Assembly: GCF_900115095.1 (NCBI RefSeq) | Contig: NZ_FOVH01000014.1 | Location: 228,153-292,152, forward strand | Length of the DNA stretch: 64,000 nt | From: Actinomadura madurae | GTDB taxonomy: Bacteria > Actinomycetota > Actinomycetes > Streptosporangiales > Streptosporangiaceae | Direction: 5' to 3' | Part shown: piece by piece, positions 40,121-48,164 of the stretch | Layout of the letters: the number at the start of each line of letters is the position of its first letter | How positions within the stretch are numbered: position 1 is the stretch's first letter | Position numbers and translations under genes: made by a program | The notes under the pieces: model-generated | The model's database searches: none | What the model was told of the DNA's origin: nothing | The model's input: only the letters and a program-made list of their open reading frames with translations

Positions 40121-41071
40121 TCACTTGATGATGACGTTGTCTTTGGGGGCGTCTTTGTCTTCGGTCCAGCCGTCGTGGCCGGCCTTGGACTGCCAGTGCT
40201 TGCCGGCGTAGCGGACTTCGGTTAGGCCGTAGGGCTGGGCGTGGGTGACGGCCCAGGTGGCTACGGCCCAGCCCACGCGGGGGTTCGTCACCTTGACGGC
40301 GTTCCAGGAGTCCGGACGGGACGGGGCGTTCGCGGTGAGAGGGCCCGGGCCGCCTACGCGCAGGCGGCTGCCGAAGGCGCGGCGCATCTCGCGGAGGGCC
40401 TCCGGGCGGCGGGACGCGGTCTTCTCGTCCGGCGGGTACCAGCAGCGGGCCGTGGCGGGCTCGCGGCCGGTGAAGGCCGTCGCGAGGAGCTTGCCGTCCG
40501 GTTCGTGCTGCGCGTAGGCGTCGCCGTCGGCGCTGCGCTGGACGAGCTGGGCCGCGTCGTGCAGGTCGCGGTCGAGGTAGCCCTTCACCTTGACGAGCGC
40601 GTCGAAGAACTTGCTGGTCGACTGGACGGGGTCGCGGAGCTTGTCGGGGGTGCCCCAGCCCTGGGACGGGCGCTGCTGGAACATGCCCACCGAGTCGCGG
40701 TCGCCGCCCGGCAGGTTGTGGATGTGCGACTCCTGGATCGCGGTCGCGTAGGCGATCACCGCGGCCCGTTCGGGGAGCTGCTTGCGGAACGCGACGGCGG
40801 CGATCGTCGCGGCGTTCGCGCCCTGTTCGAGGTCGAGGGGCATCTTGCCCTGGCTCGTCCGCACCTCGCAGCCCGAGCCGTGCAAGTAGGGGCGCGCGCG
40901 GTCGAACGCGATGTAGGTGCCGACGCCCAGGACCAGCAGGACGGTGGCGACCGCGCCCATCGCCCACCACCGGCCGCGGTGGCTCCCGCCACCTTCCGTC
41001 TCCTCCTCGGGACGCGACCTCTTCCTCGACCAAACAGCCACGCGAAGAAGGTACCGGGAGATCGGCCCCAC
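40121..41071 (-). CDS. Membrane-anchored lysozyme/transglycosylase-like protein
   Basis: 316 aa, GTG start 41071. Short basic cytoplasmic head, one membrane helix (about 38-56, AVATVLLVLGVGTYIAF), then an extracytoplasmic domain containing AATIAAVAFRKQLPERAAVIAYATAIQESHIHNLPGGDRDSVGMFQQRP (key points: the AIQES glutamate at about 113-117 and GMFQQRPSQGWG at about 128-139). This is the lysozyme-like fold signature seen in actinobacterial cell-wall lytic proteins, often mis-annotated as heavy-metal transporter. No wall-binding domain is recognised. Divergent from dapD with only 14 bp between starts. Confidence 0.72.
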   Translation of the reverse strand: MGPISRYLLRVAVWSRKRSRPEEETEGGGSHRGRWWAMGAVATVLLVLGVGTYIAFDRARPYLHGSGCEVRTSQGKMPLDLEQGANAATIAAVAFRKQLPERAAVIAYATAIQESHIHNLPGGDRDSVGMFQQRPSQGWGTPDKLRDPVQSTSKFFDALVKVKGYLDRDLHDAAQLVQRSADGDAYAQHEPDGKLLATAFTGREPATARCWYPPDEKTASRRPEALREMRRAFGSRLRVGGPGPLTANAPSRPDSWNAVKVTNPRVGWAVATWAVTHAQPYGLTEVRYAGKHWQSKAGHDGWTEDKDAPKDNVIIK

Positions 41072-41085
41072 TAAGCTCAGGAGGC

Positions 41086-41922
41086 ATGACCGAAACGTTC
41101 ACCAGCCCGATCTCCGGCGACATCGACGAGCTGTGGGAGCGGCGCGCCGACCTGACGCCGGACGACGCCGGGGCGCGCGCGGCCATCGTGGCCGCCGTCG
41201 ACCAGATCGACTCCGGCGAGGCCCGCGTCGCCCGCATCGACCCCGCGACCGACGAGGTGCTCGTCGACGAGCGGGCCAAGCGGGCGATCCTGCTGAGCTT
41301 CAAGGTCCTCGGCATGGCGCGTTCCCAGGTGGGCGACTTCCGGTACCACGACCGCATCCCGCTGAAGACGCGGCTGGACGGCGTCCGCGTCGTGCCCGGC
41401 GCCATCGCCCGGTGGGGGGCCTTCCTGGCGCCCGGCGTGGTGCTGATGCCGTCGTTCACCAACATCGGCGCCTACGTCGACTCCGGGACGATGGTCGACA
41501 CGTGGGCGACCGTCGGGTCGTGCGCGCAGGTCGGCAAGAACGTCCACCTGTCCGGCGGGGTCGGCATCGGCGGGGTGCTGGAGCCGCCGAACGCCAAGCC
41601 GGTGGTCATCGAGGACGAGGCGATGATCGGCAGCCGCTCGATGATCGTCGAGGGGGCCCGGGTCGGGCGCGGCGCGGTCGTCGGGTCCGGGACGAACCTG
41701 TCGGCGTCCATGCCGGTGATCGACGTGGAGACGGGCGAGGAGATCGGCCGCGGCCGCATCCCCGACTGGTGCGTCGCCGTCGGCGGCACCCGCTACAAGG
41801 AGTTCAAGGGCGGCACGTTCGGCCTGCCCGCGGTGCTGATCCTCAAGCGCCTGGAGGAGGGGCAGCGCCACGACAAGGCGTCCCTGAACGACATCCTGCG
41901 CGACCACGGCGTCAATACGTGA
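41086..41922 (+). CDS. dapD: 2,3,4,5-tetrahydropyridine-2,6-dicarboxylate N-succinyltransferase
   Basis: 278 aa. The left-handed beta-helix hexapeptide region spans about 95-240: VVLMPSFTNIGAYVDSGTMVDT, SGGVGIGGVLEP, AMIGSRSMIVEG (shortened) and the C-terminal RYKEFKGGTFGLPAVLILKR block. Uses succinyl-CoA in the acylated branch of lysine/DAP synthesis. It follows the 274-aa proteobacterial-style form rather than the longer mycobacterial one. AGGAGG lies only one base before ATG 41086, so an in-frame downstream start is not excluded. dapE follows at 42619, with the PPTase gene antisense between them. Confidence 0.93.
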   Translation: MTETFTSPISGDIDELWERRADLTPDDAGARAAIVAAVDQIDSGEARVARIDPATDEVLVDERAKRAILLSFKVLGMARSQVGDFRYHDRIPLKTRLDGVRVVPGAIARWGAFLAPGVVLMPSFTNIGAYVDSGTMVDTWATVGSCAQVGKNVHLSGGVGIGGVLEPPNAKPVVIEDEAMIGSRSMIVEGARVGRGAVVGSGTNLSASMPVIDVETGEEIGRGRIPDWCVAVGGTRYKEFKGGTFGLPAVLILKRLEEGQRHDKASLNDILRDHGVNT

Positions 41923-42595
41923 CCTCGTTGACCTTGAGGGGCCGGTCGGTGAGGACGGCCGCCGCGGCGGCGTAGCCGGGGCCCGGGGTGAGGTCGGTGA
42001 GGCGGACGGGGGAGACCGCCGCCTCACCGTCCCACGCGACGACCGCGGCGGGCTCGTCGGGCGCCGAGACGTGGATGGACGTCATCGGGGCGGCCAGGCC
42101 GTGGCCCGTCGCCTTCAGCAGGGCCTCCTTGCGGCTCCAGTAGGTGTGGAAGCCGCGTCTGCGATCGGCCATCGCGGTGAGGGCGTCGCGTTCGGCGCCG
42201 GTCAGGACCATCTCGGCGAGCCGGTCGATGTCGCGGTCGCTCTCGCGTTCCACGTCCACGCCGACCTCGGCGCCCTCGGCGAGGACGAGGACGACGCGGT
42301 CGCCGGAGTGGGAGAGCGAGAAGTCCAGGTCGCTGCCCGGCAGGCGGGGCTTGCCGTGCGTGCCGCCGCAGTGCGGGCAGCCGGTGGTGAAGCGGATGCT
42401 CTCCGGGGCGAGGCCGGTCGCCTCGGCGAGGACGGTGCGGGCCAGGTGGCGGCCGGTCACGAAGCGGGCCTTGTCCTCGGCGCGCAGGAAGCGGTCGTAG
42501 CGGGCGCGTTCCCCGTCGTCCAGGAGGGCGCGCATCTCGGGTTCGTCGACGGGACGCGCCCAGTGGACGGCGCATTCCAGCACAGGCATATCCAC
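41912..42595 (-). CDS. 4'-phosphopantetheinyl transferase (Sfp type)
   Basis: 227 aa, GTG 42595. PPTase motifs: FSLSHSGD (about 93-100), VGVDVE (about 112-117, Mg-binding Asp/Glu) and WSRKEALLKATG (about 148-159). A CPHCGGTHGKPRL element with CxxC is typical of actinobacterial Sfp-like PPTases. Transfers the phosphopantetheine arm from CoA to carrier proteins of secondary-metabolite synthases. Convergent with dapD (11-bp overlap) and divergent from dapE (23 bp between starts). Confidence 0.92.
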   Translation of the reverse strand: MDMPVLECAVHWARPVDEPEMRALLDDGERARYDRFLRAEDKARFVTGRHLARTVLAEATGLAPESIRFTTGCPHCGGTHGKPRLPGSDLDFSLSHSGDRVVLVLAEGAEVGVDVERESDRDIDRLAEMVLTGAERDALTAMADRRRGFHTYWSRKEALLKATGHGLAAPMTSIHVSAPDEPAAVVAWDGEAAVSPVRLTDLTPGPGYAAAAAVLTDRPLKVNEVTY

Positions 42596-42618
42596 GATCG
42601 TGATGATAGGACTTGGGC

Positions 42619-43695
42619 ATGGGGCTCGATCTCTTCGCGGACGTGGCGGACCTGACGGCGGCGATCGTCGACATCGAATCGGTGAGCGGCGCCGAGGGGC
42701 CCCTCGCCGACGCGGTCGAGGAGGCGCTGCGGGCGCTTCCGCACCTCAGCGTGGAGCGTGACCGCAACAACGTCGTCGCGCGGACCGATCTCGGACGCGC
42801 CGAGCGGGTCGTGCTGGCCGGGCACCTCGACACCGTCCCGCTGAACGGCAACCTCCCGTCCCGGGTGGAGGGCGACCGGCTCTACGGGTGCGGCACCACG
42901 GACATGAAGAGCGGCGTCGCGGTCGCGCTGCGGCTCGCGGCCACGGTCACCGACCCGACGCGGGACGTCACGTTCGTGTTCTACGAGTGCGAGGAGGTCG
43001 GGGCCGAGCTGAACGGGCTCCGCACGCTCGCGGCGGAGCGTCCCGAGCTGCTCGCGGGCGACTTCGCCGTGCTGATGGAGCCGACGGGCGCGCTGATCGA
43101 GGGCGGCTGCCAGGGCACGATGCGGGTCGAGGTGACCGCGAGGGGGGAGCGGGCGCACAGCGCGCGGGCCTGGATGGGCTCGAACGCCATCCACACCGCC
43201 GGGCGCGTCCTGGACGTGCTGCGCGCCTACGAGCCGACCCGCCCGGTCGTGGACGGCCTCGAATACCGCGAGGGCTTGAACGCCGTGCGCATCTCGGGCG
43301 GCGTCGCCGGGAACGTCATCCCGGACGAGTGCGTCGTCGAGGTGAACTACCGGTTCGCGCCCGACAAGTCGCCGGCCGACGCGGAGGCGTACCTCCGGGA
43401 GATCTTCGCCGGCTTCGAGGTGACCGTCACCGACAGCTCGCCCGGGGCCAGGCCGGGGCTGACGCACCCGGCCGCGGCGGCGTTCGTCTCCGCCAGCGGA
43501 GCCGAGGTCCGCGCGAAGCTCGGCTGGACGGACGTGGCCCGCTTCTCCGAGCTCGGCGTCCCGGCCGTCAACTACGGCCCCGGCGAACCCACCCTCGCCC
43601 ACACCAGGGACGAGTTCGTCGAGATCCCCCTCATCGCCGAGTGCGAGCAACGTATGCGCACGTGGCTGGAGGGTCCCACTACCGTGGGCCCATGA
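42619..43695 (+). CDS. dapE: Succinyl-diaminopimelate desuccinylase
   Basis: 358 aa, M20 metallopeptidase; ATG 42619 preferred to TTG 42613. Zinc ligands in GHLDTVP (about 75-81), GTTDMKSG (D) and ECEEVGAE (EE, about 123-130); dimerisation domain about 175-285 with ARGERAHSARAW. Removes succinate from N-succinyl-LL-DAP, the step after DapD/DapC. Its TGA overlaps the LOG-family ATG (ATGA). Confidence 0.92.
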   Translation: MGLDLFADVADLTAAIVDIESVSGAEGPLADAVEEALRALPHLSVERDRNNVVARTDLGRAERVVLAGHLDTVPLNGNLPSRVEGDRLYGCGTTDMKSGVAVALRLAATVTDPTRDVTFVFYECEEVGAELNGLRTLAAERPELLAGDFAVLMEPTGALIEGGCQGTMRVEVTARGERAHSARAWMGSNAIHTAGRVLDVLRAYEPTRPVVDGLEYREGLNAVRISGGVAGNVIPDECVVEVNYRFAPDKSPADAEAYLREIFAGFEVTVTDSSPGARPGLTHPAAAAFVSASGAEVRAKLGWTDVARFSELGVPAVNYGPGEPTLAHTRDEFVEIPLIAECEQRMRTWLEGPTTVGP

Positions 43696-44492
43696 CTCTG
43701 AATCCTGATTCTCCCTCGCGCCGGCAGGGCCCGGCCATGCTGCGGGGGCGGGCGGTTCCGGCGACGACGACCGACCAGCGGCTCCTCGACAGCCGCGGCC
43801 CGGCCGACTGGGTGCACGCCGACCCGTGGCGGGTGCTGCGGATCCAGGCGGAGTTCGTCGAGGGCTTCGGGCTCCTCGCCGAGCTGCCGAAGGCCGTCAG
43901 CGTCTTCGGCAGTGCCCGCACCAAGCCCGACTCGCCGGAGTACGGGCTCGCCGTCGACATCGGCGCCCGCCTGCACGACGCCGGCTACGCCGTGATCACC
44001 GGCGGCGGTCCGGGGATCATGGAGGCGGCGAACAGGGGCTGCGACGAGCGCGGCGGGCTGTCGGTCGGCCTCGGCATCGAGCTGCCGTTCGAGCAGAAGC
44101 TCAACGACCACCTCGACATCGGGCTGGAGTTCCGCTACTTCTTCGTCCGCAAGACGATGTTCGTGAAGTACTCGCAGGCGTTCGTGGTGCTGCCGGGCGG
44201 CTTCGGGACGCTGGACGAGCTGTTCGAGGCGATCACCCTCGTCCAGACCGGGAAGATCACCCGCTTCCCGATCGTGCTGGTCGGCACCGAGTTCTGGGGC
44301 GGGCTGCTCGACTGGGTGAAGAAGTCCATGCTGACCAGCGGCAAGATCTCGCCGCGGGACATCGACCTGATCCACCTCACCGACGACCCGGACGAGGTCG
44401 TCCAGATCATCCGCGAGGGCCACACCCGGGCCGAGCAGGAGATCATCGAGGCCCGCGCCCAGGCGGAGGCCGCGGAGAGCGCCGGCGAGTGA
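43692..44492 (+). CDS. LOG-family (TIGR00730) phosphoribohydrolase, long form
   Basis: 266 aa. Nucleotide-binding fold with VFGSAR (about 72-77), GGGPGIMEAANRG, FRYFFVRKTMFVKYS (catalytic Arg/Lys) and the signature PGGFGTLDELFE (about 178-189). LOG proteins hydrolyse nucleoside 5'-monophosphates such as cytokinin ribotides to base plus ribose 5-phosphate. Coupled to dapE, an arrangement common in actinobacteria; the metabolic reason is not clear. Confidence 0.9.
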   Translation: MTLNPDSPSRRQGPAMLRGRAVPATTTDQRLLDSRGPADWVHADPWRVLRIQAEFVEGFGLLAELPKAVSVFGSARTKPDSPEYGLAVDIGARLHDAGYAVITGGGPGIMEAANRGCDERGGLSVGLGIELPFEQKLNDHLDIGLEFRYFFVRKTMFVKYSQAFVVLPGGFGTLDELFEAITLVQTGKITRFPIVLVGTEFWGGLLDWVKKSMLTSGKISPRDIDLIHLTDDPDEVVQIIREGHTRAEQEIIEARAQAEAAESAGE

Positions 44493-44496
44493 GGGG

Positions 44497-45678
44497 TCAC
44501 GGGGGCCCGGCGTAGCGGGGGTTGGTGGCGTGCCACTCGAAGCCGCCGCCCATCCACGCCCGCAGCCCCCGCAGGAAGCGCTGGAGTTCGGGGGAGGCCA
44601 CCGGCGCGAGGTCGCGGTGGCCCGCCTCGAAGTCGCGCACGAGGTCGTTGTGGAGGGCCACGGTGATCTCGGTCGCCTCCTCGACGGTGCAGTCCCGGTC
44701 GGCGGCGATCAGCAGGACGACGTTGCAGACCGGGTTCGCGTCGGCGGCGTCCTTGGCGACCGAGTGCAGGTCGTTGACGATGACGCTCGCGGTCCCCGCC
44801 TGGAAGGCGGCGCGGCGGACGCGCGGGTCGTAGTACAGGTGGGCGGGGACCTCGTAGCCGCCGACGACGTCGATGAGCGTCATCGAGGTGTAGAAGCTGT
44901 CGTGCTGGCGTGCCGCCAGGTACTCCCAGGCGTGCGGGTGCTCACCGGTCTCGCGCCAGGCCGCGTAGGCCGTCCAGCTCACGAACATCGCGAAGGTCGA
45001 GTAGCAGATCCGCTGGACCTGCACCGGCGTGGCGTGGCGCGCGAGATGGTCGACGGCCGACTCGAACATGCGCAGGACGAGGTCGTCCTGGAGCGCCTCG
45101 CGCAGCGGCGGGGTGAACTCGCCCAGGGGCGGGACGGGGTCCATGGCCGACATCACCAGAGTCAGGCGCTCCGGTAGCCGGGCGGGCACGGCGCCGAGGG
45201 CGGTGTCGTCGGCGTAGTAGTCGTCGGCCGCCCACCACGAGGCGTTGAGCTGCGCGGCGACGAGGAGCGCGTCGGGATCGTCGGTGCCCGGGTGGGCGAG
45301 CGTCACCAGCCGTCCGAACGCCGCCTTCGCCAGCGCGTCGAGTTCGTGGTCCTCGAATCCGCGGTCGCGCGCCCAGGAGACCAGGCGGGAGTCGACCTCG
45401 CCGGCGAGGGCGTCGTCGGTGCGCTCGGGGACGGGGCAGTAGAGCGGCGAGTGCGTCCCGTCCCCCCACGAGCGTGCGACGTAGCCGGGACCGGGCGCGG
45501 GGGCCGCCCCCGAGAGGAGGTCGCCGTAGGGCACCTCGCGGCTGGGACGCGCCGCGGCGATCAGCGACGGCAAGACCGCCGCGACGGTCCCGAGGCCGGC
45601 GGGCCCCGCGGGCAGGACGCCCGCGGGCGGTGCGGACGGCCGCTGCGGGCCGCCGCAGCCGTGGTGTGTCGCTTCCAT
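44497..45678 (-). CDS. 2-methylisoborneol synthase (family of bacterial monoterpene cyclases)
   Basis: 393 aa. Pro/Ala-rich N-terminal tail (about 1-70) typical of 2-MIB synthases, then the class I terpenoid-synthase domain with acidic motif DDYYADD (about 150-156) and the NSE triad NDLHSVAKD (about 306-314), plus the C-terminal RY pair in NPRYAGP. Uses 2-methylgeranyl diphosphate supplied by the methyltransferase 35 bp upstream in the same operon. Related 2-methylenebornane synthase cannot be ruled out. Stop is 4 bp from the LOG gene's stop (convergent). Confidence 0.85.
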   Translation of the reverse strand: MEATHHGCGGPQRPSAPPAGVLPAGPAGLGTVAAVLPSLIAAARPSREVPYGDLLSGAAPAPGPGYVARSWGDGTHSPLYCPVPERTDDALAGEVDSRLVSWARDRGFEDHELDALAKAAFGRLVTLAHPGTDDPDALLVAAQLNASWWAADDYYADDTALGAVPARLPERLTLVMSAMDPVPPLGEFTPPLREALQDDLVLRMFESAVDHLARHATPVQVQRICYSTFAMFVSWTAYAAWRETGEHPHAWEYLAARQHDSFYTSMTLIDVVGGYEVPAHLYYDPRVRRAAFQAGTASVIVNDLHSVAKDAADANPVCNVVLLIAADRDCTVEEATEITVALHNDLVRDFEAGHRDLAPVASPELQRFLRGLRAWMGGGFEWHATNPRYAGPP

Positions 45679-45713
45679 GCCTTGCTCCTGCCTGGACGGG
45701 GCCCGGGACGGGG

Positions 45714-46550
45714 TCAGATGCGGTCGGCGGCGATGAGCAGGTACTGGAAGCTGCCGTCGCGGTAGGCGTCCAGGAAGGCGTCCTCGATGCCGGTGGCGAC
45801 CGACGACTGCCGGCGCAGCTCCCAGTACGGGATCGTGTCGGCGGTCAGGTCGACGACGGCGGCGGGCACGAGCCGGTTGGCGGCCATGGCGCGGAAGTAG
45901 GCGCTGCGCGGATGGATGTCGCAGACGTAGTGGGCGTTGATCGTGGAGACCGCCTTGGACGGCAGCCCGTACACGTCGTTGTAGCAGCCGGTGATGGTGA
46001 CGTACCGGCCGCCGCGGGCGAGGAGCCGGGAGTGCGCCGCGAAGAGGTCGTCCAGGACGGTGTACATCGTCGACTCGTTGTTCCAGATCGCCTGGAACGC
46101 GCCCGCCTCGAAACCGGTGTCGAGCATGTTCTTGAAGTGGAACCGGACCTTGCCGGCGACGCCGTGCCGCTCGGCCTCGGCGTTGGCGAAGTCCACCTGG
46201 GTCCGGGAGATGGAGACGCCGTCGACCCGGCAGCCGAAGGCGGCGTTGGCCATGATGCTGGTGCCGCCGCGGCCCGACCCGGCGTCCAGCAGGCGGTGCC
46301 CGGGCGCGATGTCGCCGAGGTGGGACAGCAGCAGCCGCGCCTGGGCGTTCTCCAGCCGGTGCATCTCGGCGATGATCGCCTTCTCGCGGCCGGCCTCCGC
46401 CGTCTCCAGCACGGACCAGTCGACCTCGCCGACCCCGTAGTGGTGGTGGTAGATCCCGGACACGTCGCCCAGCCGGAGGTTGACCGGGTTGCGTTCGGAG
46501 TTCCAGTAGTCGGCGACGTCGCTCTGGTAGACGCTGGCGATGGCCGTCAT
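45714..46550 (-). CDS. Geranyl diphosphate 2-C-methyltransferase
   Basis: 278-aa SAM-dependent methyltransferase. LLDAGSGRGGTSIMA (about 88-102) is the SAM motif I; YWNSERNPVNLRLGDVSG near the N-terminus and WNNESTMYTV (about 157-166) are characteristic of GPP C2-methyltransferase. First gene of the operon, ATG 46550. Methylates GPP before cyclisation to 2-methylisoborneol. The cyclic-nucleotide-binding/encapsulin-like gene usually found with these two is not in the flanking sequence. Confidence 0.88.
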   Translation of the reverse strand: MTAIASVYQSDVADYWNSERNPVNLRLGDVSGIYHHHYGVGEVDWSVLETAEAGREKAIIAEMHRLENAQARLLLSHLGDIAPGHRLLDAGSGRGGTSIMANAAFGCRVDGVSISRTQVDFANAEAERHGVAGKVRFHFKNMLDTGFEAGAFQAIWNNESTMYTVLDDLFAAHSRLLARGGRYVTITGCYNDVYGLPSKAVSTINAHYVCDIHPRSAYFRAMAANRLVPAAVVDLTADTIPYWELRRQSSVATGIEDAFLDAYRDGSFQYLLIAADRI

Positions 46551-46736
46551 ATGTGATCTCCTTCGTCCGCGGTTCCTGCGCTGAGTTACGGCACGAAAGC
46601 TAACGGTGACGTTCCGTGCGCGGAAGTGGACCTGTCAGCACAGAAACCAGTCACGGCGTCCCGTGAATGTGCCGTCCCGGATAGTCGGCCGTCCCGCCCC
46701 GGGTCGGCGGGACGGCCCATGGGGTTCAATGCGGCC

Positions 46737-47173
46737 ATGGGGAGCGAGCGCGCGGGGAGCCGGCCGGCCCGGGCGACGATCAACGACGTGGCGCGGGAGG
46801 CCGCCGTGTCGCCGGCGACCGTGTCCCGGGTGCTGCCGGGCGCCAAGGCGGTCTCCGCCGACCTGGAGCGGCGGGTCCGCGCGGCCGTCGAGCGGCTCGC
46901 CGTCGTTGCCTTCAGCGACCACGTGGCGCTGGGGGTGCTGGCCCGGCTGGACGAGCTGGGCGTCGGCGTGCCCGCCGAGGTCTCCCTGACCGGGTTCGAC
47001 GACACCTCGCTCAGCCGGCTGGTCACCCCGCGGCTGACGACCGTCCGCGTCCGCAAGCAGGACCTCGGCCGGCGGGCCTGGGAGCTAAGCTGCTCACCGG
47101 GCCGGGCCGCGACGTCGTCACGGTCGTCCCGGACCTCGTCGTCCGGGCCTCCACCGCGCCGCCCGCGCGCTGA
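46737..47173 (+). pseudogene. Broken LacI-family regulator (internal deletion plus frameshift)
   Basis: ATG 46737 opens a complete LacI helix-turn-helix (TINDVAREAAVSPATVSRVL, about 15-34), then at about residue 59 jumps straight to the last part of the sugar-binding domain (VVAFSDHVALGVLARLDELG, VSLTGFDDTSLSRLVTPRLT). Some 150-170 residues of the effector domain are missing. Near 47085 the frame shifts: the continuing frame is nonsense, while the +1 frame reads KLLTGPGRDVVTVVPDLVVR and ends at TGA 47171. So there are two independent lesions. Neighbour of the 2-MIB operon; any role there is lost. Confidence 0.8.
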
Positions 47174-47179
47174 TCCGGC

Positions 47180-48091
47180 TCAGCCGGCGCGGTGCCGCTC
47201 CGCCGCCTCGTGCAGCGCCTCCAGGGCCCGCGCGATCGGCGGCTGGCGGTCGCTGCCGCGCCGGACGATCGCGATGACGCGCCGCGACGGGACCACCTCG
47301 CCCCGCAGCGGCACCCGCACGACCGCGTCCGCCGGCGGCAGCGGGGCGAGCCGGGGCACCAGGCCGACGCCGAAGCCGGCGGCGACCAGCGCCGAGACGG
47401 CGAACCACTCGTTGGCCTCGTGGGCGATGCCGGGCGTGTAGCCGGCGGCGCCGCAGGCGGCGAGCATGAGCCGGTGCTGGTCGATCCGGGCCGGCGAGCC
47501 GATCCAGGGCTCGGCGGCGGCGTCGGCGAGCCGGGCCGTCCCGCCGGCGGCGAGCGGGTGCCCCCGCGCGACGAGGAGGTCCTGCGGCTCGTCGAGCACC
47601 GGCCACTGCGCGAACCGGGCGTCGTCCGGCGCGGGGGTGTGCCCGCCGGGGATGACCACGGCGACGTCGAAGTGCCGGGCGAGGAGCAGGTGGGCGGCGT
47701 CCTCGCTCTCCCGCTCGCTCATGTGGACGGCGACGCCTGGGTGTCGCTCGCGGAGCCGGGCGGCGGCCGGGGCCACGAGCGCGGCGAGGGCGCTGGAGAC
47801 GCTGCAGAACCGCACCTGGCCGGACGTCCCGGCGCGGTGCCCGGCGAGGTCGGCGCGGGCGCGCTCCCACTGCGCGGACAGGACGTCGGCGTGCCGCAGC
47901 ACCGTGTGCGCCGCGGCGGTGAGCCGCACCCTCCGCCCCTGCGCCTCCAGCAGCTCGACGCCGAGGTCGCGGGCGAGCTGGCGGAGCTGCTGCGACACCG
48001 TGGAGGGCGTCAGGTGCAGCGCCTCCGCGGTCGCGGTCACCGTGCCGCGCTCCCGCAGGACCCGAAGCGTCTGCAGGCGGTGGTCGATCAT
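47180..48091 (-). CDS. LysR-family transcriptional regulator
   Basis: 303 aa from ATG 48091. HTH at about 1-60 (MIDHRLQTLRVLRERGTVTA, LTPSTVSQQLRQLARDLGVELL shortened), then a LysR substrate-binding domain (about 88-290; VRFCSVSSALAALVAPAA, FDVAVVIPGG, LVAAGFGVGLVPRLAP). Divergent from an EamA exporter 73 bp away, the classical LysR-target layout, so it likely controls that gene. Confidence 0.92.
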   Translation of the reverse strand: MIDHRLQTLRVLRERGTVTATAEALHLTPSTVSQQLRQLARDLGVELLEAQGRRVRLTAAAHTVLRHADVLSAQWERARADLAGHRAGTSGQVRFCSVSSALAALVAPAAARLRERHPGVAVHMSERESEDAAHLLLARHFDVAVVIPGGHTPAPDDARFAQWPVLDEPQDLLVARGHPLAAGGTARLADAAAEPWIGSPARIDQHRLMLAACGAAGYTPGIAHEANEWFAVSALVAAGFGVGLVPRLAPLPPADAVVRVPLRGEVVPSRRVIAIVRRGSDRQPPIARALEALHEAAERHRAG

Positions 48092-48164
48092 GCGGCCATT
48101 CAACACGATGGTGTGCGGATTCTTTCGATGGACGCGAACGGTCGACGCCTCGCAGGGTGGTCGT

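Noticed and set aside
46626..47441. Full-length 271-codon LacI reading frame
   Set aside because: After about 47085 the frame is nonsense; the true continuation is in another frame and ends at 47173.
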